A stretch of 64,000 nucleotides of DNA from Lantana camara. Lineage: Eukaryota; Streptophyta; Magnoliopsida; Lamiales; Verbenaceae. The first letter of the stretch is position 1; each line of letters begins with the position of its first letter. This document shows, in pieces, positions 55,292 through 64,000 of this stretch. A program made the position numbers and the translations under genes. The stretch covers positions 99,231,001-99,295,000 of the forward strand of contig CM074856.1 of NCBI GenBank assembly GCA_037501455.1, given 5' to 3'. The notes beneath the pieces were generated by a model. That model saw only the letters and a program-made list of their open reading frames with translations. It was not told the origin of the DNA and did no database searches.

Positions 55292-57176
55292 TGTAGCACC
55301 CCAGACGGAGGATACCACATCCCCCGCACTAGGACTCAGACTCGGTCATGAAATAGGAAGTCCATGCCCGAATCCGAATCATAGCGAACGGGAGACCAAC
55401 TCACACACTAGGCTAGGCGGATCTAACTTGACAAACTCAGAGTGCGGAAGCAATTAAAACCAACAACAATAGATAGCGGAAGCATTTAAAACAAAACATG
55501 CAAAGCAGGTGACGGGTTCAACTAGCATAGATACCTAATCCCGAATATCAACATACATAGCAGGTGACGGGTTCAACTTGCATAGATACCTAGTCCCGAA
55601 TATCAATCCATAAGCCAACGTAATAAACAACCTAAATATCATCAATATCTAATAACATCCAAATACTAACTTACTAACCCCACACGGGTTTAAATCTAGG
55701 TAGAATGTAAACATAATCTGCAAGTGTGAAACATAGATACATAACATAGGCAAAGTATGCGACAAATGCATCCTAACACCTACTAGACTGACAAGTGTGA
55801 CTCCGAAGGCTGACTTCCGCCTAGCTCAAGCCAAAAAGGAAACCTACAAACTAAAAGATAAAATGAGGTATCAGTCAACTGACTGAGTGAGGGGGCTAAC
55901 GCACACCCACAATATATATATAAAGAGCACAACACAGAATAAAAGGATGGACTCATGAACCGAGGATAGGTGTTGCATACCGAAACATTTCAAAATAACC
56001 CAAATAGATATAGATATAAGTTGAGAAACCATTTTTCAGAAAGACTCTATCCCGATTCATAATTCCATAACATAACATAATCAACTGCTCGGCGAGTACG
56101 AGCTTCCAACCTCAACTCCTCACAACATAAATCAAAATCAATCCAACCTCTACTCCAATGATGGAAGAGCCACGCGTTGGAGCTAACCATCTATAATAAA
56201 CCGTCTAACATAGACTCACCCTCAAGGGGTAGCGAACCCACAAGAGTCCTCCCCGGCTATACACCGAAGGCTCAAGATACCACATCTTCCCTGCACCACG
56301 GGTCGCGTGAAGATATCTCAAATGGAACTATGCACAGGTATATCCCCGACGGCCCTAACCGTCCCGGGGGCTCCTTACCCACAGCTCCTCGGATCCAGAG
56401 CAAACCACAACGGATCACAACAGAACAGATCACAACGGATCACAACATAATATAACATAAGCCAATCTTTCATGGCAATCTCTCTACATAATCACAACAC
56501 AACTGTTTTTCCAAAATAGCTTACATATGCTTCTAAAACTGCTTTATATATTTTATCCCTACGCGATAGAACTTAAGCCACGAAGGCTCCCTCCCACGAA
56601 GAACACACACGAAGTTCATAAACATATCATATCCAACATACGTATTTATAGTTTGGTATACTCGCATGCAAGAGTAGAAATCAGCATGTAAAGGCCATAG
56701 GTCGCATAACTATACAAAATCCTAAACCTCACCTTGTGCAAGTAGAGTCTGAGAGTGTGAAGGGCCAAACACTCTAAACCACGGGCCCACCGGCACCACC
56801 AAACTCTGTGACAAGACATACAGAAGCCCAGACTTAAACTCTATATGAACCAAGTAAGACGCATGACGTATCAAGAGCTGAATGATATGTACTATGGAAT
56901 GAAGTGTACACATAGGTCACGTAGCATAGTTCACATATTCCACCAAATCATGCAATTAACGAAGTATTAAGGTTTAACAATGCATTATGGAATGATATGA
57001 ATCACATAGGTCAAGTAGCATAACATAGGACAAACTTTCAGACGAAGTTATTCAATCAAAATGACGTATTATCATCTAAGAATGGAATCGAAGTCATATC
57101 ATAACATATAATTCATAAGGCATCTCAAACGGATCAAGTAAACACAAAAGAACATGCACAAAAGGGGAACAGACGC

Positions 57177-57373
57177 ATGGGAACGGCTATTCCCATGCAC
57201 AACATAGCATGGGAACGGGCCTTCCCACGCCCAAAGCCAGCGAGACTGGGAACGGCCGTTCCCAATCCAAGCGTACATGCGAAAGGGCGTTCCCATGTTC
57301 GCCGCCAAAACCAAACCCTAGCCCGGAAGGGCCGTTCCGGGCTTAAAGCACAAATGGGAACGGCCGTTCCGGC
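57177..57373. repeat. Palindrome array of LTR B (GGGAACGGCCGTTCCC type), six units
   Basis: Units at 57177-57196, 57209-57228, 57247-57264 (a perfect 18-bp palindrome), 57279-57296, 57321-57342 (GCCCGGAA and TTCCGGGC arms) and 57354-57373. They lie 1.13-1.33 kb from the LTR start. This is the longest and best-kept array in the window. Confidence 0.93.
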
Positions 57374-57822
57374 CATAGATCTGGAGCAAAAACTTGACAG
57401 TTTCGGGAAGAAGAAGGGGAACACCAAAAATCATCAAACCAACACGAAATCTACCATAAAACATCACGAAGTTCAAGTATATCATCATATAACTCATGCT
57501 TAGCATCAAAACATCAATTAGTTCAAGTTTAGGAAGGTTTTACCCAAAATCTCAAACACCCATTTTCATGAATTTCAAGCTTTAACATGAAGATATTAAT
57601 CTCTAGTGTTCCTACACGAATTTCCAGCAACTAAGACACATAAGGAGCATTCAAATCATCAAAGCTTGCTCAAGGAATTCAGGATCTCATCGTATAAACC
57701 TTATTCTTCAAGTTGGGCATAAATCACCATTTTCACAAGACTTCCTCATACAAGCTCATACATTTAATTTTATGCTAGGATTCATAGATAGAAATGAAAT
57801 ACACATTAAGGGAAATCCGTAG

Positions 57823-57836
57823 CTTACCTTGGCTCT
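57823..57836 (-). other. Putative splice donor in LTR B
   Basis: Minus-strand GCCAAG|GTAAGC, exon end 57828, about 155 bp after the TATA box. Confidence 0.55.
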
Positions 57837-57980
57837 TGAAATGACGAAGAAACGAGGGAGATATGAGCTCTTGAAGGTGTAGGAAAGTCTTAGATCTTCA
57901 TCCTCTCTTGAAGCTCTCCCATGGATGATATGATTTGTGTGAAGTGAAGATTTAAAATGAAGATAGGTTAGGGTTTTATG

Positions 57981-57991
57981 GTATATATATG
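57981..57991 (-). promoter_or_regulatory. TATA box of LTR B
   Basis: Minus-strand CATATATATAC in a GC-poor region, about 200 bp downstream of the U3 block (58183-58210). Confidence 0.6.
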
Positions 57992-58624
57992 GTGGCTAAA
58001 GATTTCATTAGGGTTTCCAAGATATAATATGAGGCTAAGGGCTTTATTAGGATTTGGGCTCAAATAAATGACTTTCGGCCCAATAGGTCAAGATTAAAAG
58101 GTTTACTGTCTAAACGGTTTCCGAAAAATATAAAGTAAATTCCGTTGGACCCGAATCACCGAATCAAGTCCAATGGTGGTGTCGGAATTCGAATTCGAAT
58201 TCCCGAGCTCATATTGGTCCCGAATGATCCAAACTCACCTAACTTAAGTTTGGCCCAAAACACACAAATAGGTCCAAGTCCCGTTTAAATCCTACTCTAA
58301 CAATTAATTTAAATTCATCCAAGTTCCCTTCTTAAGTTGTCATGCAAGAATTCATATTTTACCATTTCGAATTTTAGTCAATTAAGTCACGTTTTCAATC
58401 AAAGTTGGAATTAAACACATAAAATGGGAATTAAATCACATAAGTTCGTAACGTAAACTCTCTCGTGACGCATACTTGTACGATTTATCGGACGGGGCGT
58501 CACAAGTCCAATTGCAGGTTGTTCTAGACTTCAAGAGATTTCCAACGGAATAAAAATTAGGTCAATCAGAGTTCGTTTGAGAGGTAAACGAAGCAAAACA
58601 AACTCAGGTAGGAAACAGGGGCAG

Positions 58625-58741
58625 ATCCACGCCGTGGATTTTTCCAAGTACAAATATCTACGCTCGTGGATCCTTATGCCGAAAGTGCCAAATTTCTGGA
58701 CTCAAATCCACGGCCGTGGGTTGAAATCCACGCCCGTGGAC
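58625..58741. repeat. Palindrome array of LTR E (ATCCACGGCCGTGGAT type)
   Basis: Units at 58625-58639 (perfect arms ATCCACG and CGTGGAT), 58656-58671, 58706-58721 and 58726-58741. Confidence 0.92.
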
Positions 58742-59532
58742 CTTCTCCAACAACTAAATACGAGGGAAAAACAGGGCAAGGCTCGAAAATATGGCTCCCA
58801 ATCCTTCCAACACCAATCAATCAACAAATAAACACCTCAAACCATCACATAATGCCAATGTACATCTAATACTTCAATTCCAACACATAAATCCATCATA
58901 TTAACACATGAATCAATCATCCAAAGTCTCATAATTGCCATAACATCAAGTAAGCCAATAACTTCAAGTATTATGCTATAAACTCAAAATACACACCAAC
59001 AAGATCATATATTCATGCTTAAAGTCAAGGAGATCATACCAAAACATCTAACCCTAACTATTCACCAATGCAACAAACTCATATTAAACCATATCCAACC
59101 TTAGAGATAAAGAAATGGGATGAAGATGATGAAATGAAGGAGATGATCTTGATGAGGATGATGCTTCTTGATGGATGATCTTCTTCCTTCTCCTTCTTGC
59201 TTGATGATCGATGTGATGAAGATGAGTGTGTGTAATTGGTGTGGTAGGGATTATGTGTGTGTTTGTGTCTTGCAAATTAGATACAAGGTATAAGTAATAT
59301 ATGTACAGATATATGATATATATGTATAAAGGTAATAAAGTAAAAATATCATATATATTATATGTATGTAATCACTTAGTGCTTGAATATATATACATAT
59401 TTACTGAATGTGAGTAGATTAGTGTTCATGAATATATGTGTGTGTATATATATAATGCATGTTAGTAATTAATTACAGGAATGAATGAAACAAGAAAATA
59501 TTAAGCTTATGAAATTTAGTATAAGTGTAAAG

Positions 59533-59533
<1 letters not shown>

Positions 59534-59583
<50 letters not shown>
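59534..59583. repeat. (TA)n microsatellite, about 50 bp
   Basis: Longest dinucleotide run in the window, in the U3 part of LTR E. Confidence 0.97.
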
Positions 59584-59587
<4 letters not shown>

Positions 59588-59798
59588 GTTATGATATGAA
59601 TGTATGAATTATGCATATGTTACAATATGAAATGAAATGGAGTGAAAGGGAATACAATTAAAATAAACACTTAGGCAATTACGCAGTAATCCACATAATT
59701 CAATTAGAAAAGTAATTCCTAAAGCATGCCAACAATTCTAACACTCAAACTCTCACGTGTGATGAGCGTACCTGGATCGAAGATACGGGGCGTTACAA

Positions 59799-59811
59799 TC
59801 CTCCCCCCTTA
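59799..59811 (-). other. Polypurine tract
   Basis: Minus-strand TAAGGGGGGAGGA just before the LTR start at 59797. Confidence 0.92.
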
Positions 59812-59839
59812 AAAGAATCTGGTCCCCAGATTCACTCGG

Positions 59840-60556
59840 ATTGAAATAACTCCGGATACAATCCCTTCATCTTGTCTTCGGTTTCCCAAGTGGCTTCCTT
59901 GGTTTTGTCACTTCTCCATAGAACTTTTACCAAAGGAATTTTGCCGGTTCCTCAACACTTGGAACTTGCGATCCAAAATCCTTACCCGCTTCTAAACAAA
60001 AGTTAAATCCGGTTGTAAATTCACTTCTTCAACCTCATCAATGGGGAAGAATCTCTGATTCATCTAGGTAGTACTTCCACAATTGTGATACATGGAAGAC
60101 ATTGTGAATTCCCGTTAAGCTCGGTGGTAGGTCCAAACAATAAGCAACTTCTCCAACTCTTTCAAGAATCTCAAATGGACCTAAATATCGAGGTTTAAGC
60201 TTCCCTCCTCTTCCAATCCGAGCAAAACCTTTGCGAGGAGACGCCTTTAAGAACACTCGTTCTCCAACCTCAAATTCAAGATCCCTTCTCCTATTATCCA
60301 CGTAGCTCTTCTATGGATCCTGAGCTGCCTTCATCCGTAGTTGTACCATTTGAACCTTCTCGATCATATCTCTTACCGCCTTAGAGGGTTTTTCCAATTT
60401 CACACCCTTCTTTCTCTTAACACCTTCTTGCTTTGTCCATTTCCACTCCTCGAGATCAAAGAACAACAAGGATCGACACTTTCGTCCGTAAAGTAACTCG
60501 TAGGGTGCCATACCTATGGAAGCTTGGAAGCTATTGTTGTAGGAGAACTCGATCAA
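59840..60556 (-). pseudogene. Integrase C-terminal part and chromodomain
   Basis: 60556-60311: [19 protein letters not shown] and [17 protein letters not shown], then a TAG stop. 60301-60038: DLEFEVGERVFLKASPRKG, GPFEILERVGEVAYCLDLPP, HNVFHVSQLWKYY, then a one-base insertion. Further left the LTFV, DRKF and chromodomain wording (VKVLWRSDKT, EATWETEDKM) is present in shifted frames, with another one-base insertion near 59955, to a stop at about 59840. Same family of proteins as 1-745. Confidence 0.92.
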
Positions 60557-60571
60557 TGGTAATTGCTTATC

Positions 60572-61555
60572 CTAAGAGATTTGATAATCCAACACACAAG
60601 CCCTTAGAAGATCCTCAAGATACCGAATCAACCTCTTGGACTGACCGTCTGTCTGCGGATGAAAAGCAGTGCTGAACTTAAGTCTCGTACCTAACATTCT
60701 TTGTAACTCTTTCCACAACCTCGAAGTAAATCTCAGATCTCTATCCGACACTATACTAATCGGAATCCCATGAAGACGAACAATCTCTCTGATATAAAGC
60801 TCGGCTAGCTTATTGATCTTATCAGACACCAGAATCGGCAAGAAGTGAGCTGACTTAGTTAAACGGTCGACAATTACCCAAATTCCATCAAAATCCCCCT
60901 TAACTCTTGATAACCCTGAAACAAAGTCCATAGTTACTTGTTCCCATTTCCATTCCGGGATTGGTAACGGTTGTAGAAGACCTCCGGGCTTTTGATGTTC
61001 AACTTTTACCTTCTGACACGTCATACAATGCTTCATAAATTCGGCAACATCCTTCTTCAATCCATTCCACCAATAATATTCCTTCAAATCCTTATACATC
61101 TTATTACCTCCCAGGTGGATCGAATAAGCCGATTTGTGAGCTTCCTCAAGCAACAACCATCTCAACTCCCTGGGAACAACTACTCGATTCTTAAACCGAA
61201 ACAAGCCCATTTCATCATACCCGAATGGACATTCCGGATCAGTCCTTGCCTTAGACACGAGCTTCTGAATTCCCGGATCATTAGTTTGAGCCTCAAATAA
61301 CCGGTGCTTCAACTTTGGTTGTATGGTGATGTTAGTCACCCGAGCCTTTACCAATATTGGCTCATCCTTACTTCCTTCATCCGCTTTTAAACCCGATACA
61401 TTAGCCTTCCTACTAAGTGCATCGGCAATGACATTGGCCTTACCGGGATGATATCTAATGTTGCAATCAAAGTCCTCAAGAGTCTCCATCCATCTCCTTT
61501 GCCTCATATTCAAATCCTTTTGCGTCAACAGATATTGAAGACTCTTGTGATTGGT
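60572..61555 (-). pseudogene. RNase H end and integrase catalytic core
   Basis: Open 61528-60572. It begins at [20 protein letters not shown] and [14 protein letters not shown], the end of RNase H. The zinc module follows (H...H with CMTCQKVK), then the core: VTMDFVSGL (first Asp), [10 protein letters not shown] (second Asp) and [20 protein letters not shown]. In this family the third catalytic residue is the Glu of the SER in the last block; here it is Lys, so the DDE triad is broken. The frame ends in a TAG at 60570-60572 where Trp is usual. Integrase would join element DNA to the chromosome. Confidence 0.92.
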
Positions 61556-61939
61556 TTAAATCTCGAAAGGAATTCCATACAAATAGAGCCTCCACTTCCC
61601 ATGAGCAAATACCACGGCACCAAGTTCCAAATCGTGTGTAGGATAGTTCTTCTCATGATCCTTTAACTTTCTAGAGGCATATGCAATAACTCTCCCGTTT
61701 TGCATCAAGACACAACCCAATCCTTCCTTAGAAGCATCCGTATACACTGCATAACCTTCGGAGCCTTCGGGAAGTGTCAAGACCGGGGTTGTAGTCAATT
61801 TCTCCTTCAAGAGATTGAAGCTCTTATCGCACGCCTCATCCCACACGAATTTCATCTCTTTCTTGGTCAATCGGGTTAAAGGAGCGGCGATTTTCAAGAA
61901 GTCCTTCACAAATCTTCTATAATATGTCATTAAACTCAA
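61556..61939 (-). pseudogene. Reverse transcriptase thumb and RNase H
   Basis: Open between two in-frame stops. [19 protein letters not shown] and [15 protein letters not shown], then the RNase H start with [17 protein letters not shown] (catalytic Asp in TDAS) and [24 protein letters not shown] (Glu of DLEL). Ends in TAA at 61556-61558. Confidence 0.92.
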
Positions 61940-61945
61940 GAAACT

Positions 61946-62821
61946 TCAAACTTCAGAGGCGTTCTTAGGTCTCTCCCACTTAGAGGTTGTCTCAATCTTA
62001 GAGGGATCCACTTCAACTCCCTTTGCCGAAATAATATGACCCAGAAATGAAACGTTATCAATCCAAAATTCACACTTACTAAATTTCGCGATCAACTGAT
62101 TATCCTTGAGGGTCTGTAGAACTAATTTAATATGTCTTGCATGTTCCTCGGCAGACTTCGAATACACAAGAATATCGTCTATAAATATCACCACGAACTT
62201 ATCCAAGAACGGACTGAATATTCTGTGCATCATGTCCATGAAAGCTGCGGGGGCATTAGTTAATCCAAACGGCATCACAACAAACTCATAATGCGCGTAC
62301 CGAGTGTTGAACCCTGTCTTTGGGATATCTTCTTCTCGGATCCTCAACTGATAATACCCTTGGCAAAGATCAAGCTTGGAATAAACCGTAGAACCTTGAA
62401 GGATATCAAAGAACTCTTCAATCCGTGGAAGGGGGTATTTGTTCTTAACCGTCATCCGATTCTGTTCTCTATAATCTATGCACATTCTCAAGGTCCCATC
62501 TTTCTTCTTTACAAACAGGACCGGTGCACCCCAAGGTGATGAACTCGTACGAGTATACCCACTTGACAACAATTCCTCAAGTTGCTTCTTTAATTCCTTT
62601 AATTCAGTAGGAGCCATCCTGTAAGAAGTCTTAGAAAACGGCTTAGCATCCGGATACAAATCAATTACAAATTCTATTTCTCGTTCCGGAGGTAAAAACC
62701 CCAAACTCTCCGGGAAGACCGCGAGAAAATCCTTCATAACTTCCGTTTCCTCAAGCTTAGCTTGGTCCTTTGGCTTGTTGAGAATGTAGGCCAAGAAACC
62801 CGAAGCAACATCACGAATCAA
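61946..62821 (-). pseudogene. Ty3 reverse transcriptase
   Basis: The longest clean reverse transcriptase frame in the window. [14 protein letters not shown] and EIEFVIDL, then [92 protein letters not shown], and the catalytic FIDDILVYS near 62160-62190. Ends at a TGA at 61946, in the EIRSF-type block, where an Arg codon is usual. Catalytic residues are intact; DYREQN and SKLDLCQ are small departures from the usual DYRELN and SKIDLRS. Confidence 0.94.
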
Positions 62822-63300
62822 CTTTCAAGCCTCAATGAAAGACAACAATGGTGGAATCTTCGAACCCTAACCCACAACAACATCCGAACCCAACTAGACT
62901 CTCTTAGCTTTGATACTCAACCGTAGTATCATGCTCGAAGAGCCAATCGATATCCAAAATTGTACCATACCGACTCATAGGCATCTCAATGAAGTCTGTT
63001 GGAAAGTAACGACCCTCAATACTCACCGGAACTCGCCGAAACACTCGATCAGAAACAAGGCTCCCCCCCCCCCCCCCCCCCACCCAACAGGGAACTAATC
63101 ACAAAACAAGTAGAGGTACACATGACAGGTAAACATAAAGAAGCAGCAATGCCACGAGAAAGAAAAGAATGTGTGGCTCCATGATCAAACAATGCATGAA
63201 TGCTAGTGCCATGAATGTATATAGTACCTTCCACCACGGCGGCGGGATCCACCTCAGCATTCTGCTCCTCCCCATCTATAGTATAAGCACGAGCCCTCAC
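62822..63300 (-). pseudogene. Protease and linker to reverse transcriptase
   Basis: 63300-63090: RARAYTIDGEEQNAEVDPA, VVEGTIYIHG and ALFDHGATHSFLS. The active-site triplet is Asp-His-Gly where Asp-Ser-Gly or Asp-Thr-Gly is usual, so proteolysis is doubtful. The frame is thrown off by a 19-bp G run (plus-strand C run, 63063-63081). The remainder to 62822 holds linker sequence with stops. Confidence 0.85.
63063..63081. repeat. Poly(C) run, 19 bp
   Basis: Uninterrupted C run inside the protease-linker coding region; on the coding strand it reads as a Gly run. Confidence 0.95.
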
Positions 63301-63309
63301 AATTTGCCT

Positions 63310-64000
63310 CTATCCCACATTCGGTTGTCCATTCCTCTTCGGGCATGTATCAACTTTATGGTCTATGGACCCACATCTCAAGCAAGCTCTTAAATGACGT
63401 CGAAACTCCTCCCAAGTGTTGTTACTCCAACCACAATAGGCACACGGCTTAGTATTCGGGGCCGGAGGAAATGGTGCGGTAGCAACCGGAGTAGGTACGA
63501 CCGATTTTGGCTTCTTCCAACGTAATTTATGTTGTTGGGGAGCTTGTACCATGGGTCTCTTAGAACCGGACCCCAAACCTTGTCCCGACTGAAAAGATCG
63601 AGACACGAGATCTTTCTTCTTGTATTCTTCCTCTTGAATAAAGGCCCATTGAAGCGTGTTGGCAAATGATTCGAAGTTATGCCCGGCTTGTCCATGTCTC
63701 AGAGTCTCTCTCAAACCGGCTATGAACTTTCTTGCTTTCTTCTTCTCATCTCGGGTAACTTGGGGAGCATACTTCCCAAGGCGATTAAACTCCATCAAGT
63801 ATTGATCTACCGTCCGGCCTCCTTCTTTGAGGTCCATAAACTCTTGTTCTTTTCGTTCACGAACCACTTCGGGAATGAAAGCCTCCCGAAACTCCCTTTT
63901 AAACATATCCCAATTCAATTCTTTCCCGGCCACTTTAAGATTCTCACGGGTTCTCTCCCACCAATCATAAGCTTCCCCGTCCAGTTGAAATATAGCAAAT
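63310..64000 (-). pseudogene. Ty3 gag, C-terminal two-thirds with CCHC nucleocapsid
   Basis: Open from the window edge to a TAG at 63310-63312. At the edge: LDGEAYDWWERTREN (the WW core of gag), then ELNWDMFKREFREAFIPE, EFMDLKEGGRTVDQYLMEF, RKFIAGLRETLR, a basic Pro-rich linker, a damaged first knuckle (CAYCGWSNNTWEEF, last Cys lost) and an intact CX2CX4HX4C (CLRCGSIDHKVDTC). One stop separates it from the protease in the same frame. The gag start lies outside the window. Confidence 0.93.

Larger units (their letters stand above)
55292..58504 (-). repeat. Ty3 LTR family B, complete, apparently solo (3213 bp)
   Basis: On the minus strand it begins TGTGACGCCCCGTCCG at 58504 and ends CGTCTGGGGTGCTACA at 55292. 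Both sides are LTR E sequence. The flanking 5-mers (ATTCT and AGTCC on the plus strand) agree at only three positions, so the target repeat has decayed. It carries the U3 AATTC block, a TATA box, a donor-like site and a palindrome array. A ~60-bp phrase containing GGTGACGGGTTCAACTAGCATAGATACC is repeated near 55510 and 55563. No gene. Confidence 0.9.
58505..59797 (-). repeat. Ty3 LTR E, 5' part
   Basis: Begins on the minus strand at 59797 with TGTAACGCCCCGTATC, 1 nt from the polypurine tract. Together with 53653-55291 the LTR is about 2.9 kb. It contains a palindrome array and a 50-bp AT microsatellite. Confidence 0.92.
59798..64000 (-). mobile_element. Ty3/gypsy Tekay-type chromovirus, gag to chromodomain (minus strand, 5' end outside window)
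   Basis: Order on the minus strand: gag, CCHC knuckle, protease, reverse transcriptase, RNase H, integrase, chromodomain, polypurine tract, LTR E. The order with integrase last defines Ty3/gypsy, and the chromodomain end together with the long LTR gives the Tekay/Del assignment. The 5' LTR and gag start lie beyond base 64000. All parts are recognisable but broken by several stops and frameshifts. Confidence 0.95.

Noticed and set aside
57177..57373. CRISPR-like array of short repeats with spacers
   Set aside because: Eukaryotic LTR context, unequal spacers, repeats palindromic and degenerate; same type of array in other LTRs.
57134..57503. Open frames of ~100 codons on both strands, Gly/Arg-rich
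   Set aside because: They read through the palindrome array of LTR B; palindromes give similar frames on both strands.

Overview
This window is repetitive nuclear DNA of a flowering plant, probably a eudicot. It is a nest of LTR retrotransposons, and I found no convincing host gene. The plant call rests on Ty3/gypsy chromovirus polyproteins of the Tekay/Del type (chromodomain end, initiator-Met-tRNA primer site, LTRs of about 3 to 3.6 kb), an Athila-type Ty3/gypsy fragment (Asp-tRNA primer site), and two Ty1/copia elements of Tork/Angela-like type. Nothing identifies the species. The density of nesting suggests gene-poor, pericentromere-like sequence (inference).

Layout. 1-745: end of a Ty3 polyprotein (+), fused to an opposite-strand LTR piece (757-1044). 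1045-4877: 5' end of a Ty3 element (-): gag fragment, primer site and a 3.1 kb LTR, which sits inside a copia LTR remnant (4878-6137). 6138-8700: non-coding internal region of a Ty3 element (+) ending in a polypurine tract and 3' LTR D (8701-9294 and 12895-15537). LTR D is split by a 3.6 kb solo LTR (9295-12889; TSD ATGTA). 15538-25907: start of a minus-strand Ty3 element whose LTR (family B) is split by a complete 9.7 kb gag-bearing element (15996-25704; TSD GAAAC). 25908-27525: probable LTR with a GC-rich, ACGT-motif-rich promoter. 27526-34996: copia element 1 (-). 34997-40537: an unassigned piece and two truncated LTRs. 40538-46882: copia element 2 (+), cut off in its reverse transcriptase. 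46883-50365: Athila-type element (-), also cut in its reverse transcriptase. 50366-53652: second copy of the gag-bearing family. 53653-59797: LTR E (-), split by a family-B LTR (55292-58504). 59798-64000: the most complete Ty3 polyprotein (-), broken by stops and frameshifts.

Every coding region is damaged, so no copy here looks autonomous. The interesting material is non-coding and recurs across families. (1) Several Ty3 LTR families carry an array of four to six GC-rich palindromes of 14 to 22 bp. The sequence differs by family while the palindromic form and approximate place are kept. (2) The copia leader carries its own 20-nt hairpin array in both copies, plus a second motif repeated four times at about 100 bp. 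(3) The Ty3 LTRs have a splice-donor-like site about 150 nt after a TATA-like site, and gag starts directly after an acceptor-like AG (AG|GATG). The copia family shows the same arrangement. This predicts a spliced gag leader whose intron holds the primer site and the palindromes. (4) Two copies of a gag-only Ty3 family share the same relic of reverse transcriptase, which suggests they were mobilised in trans.
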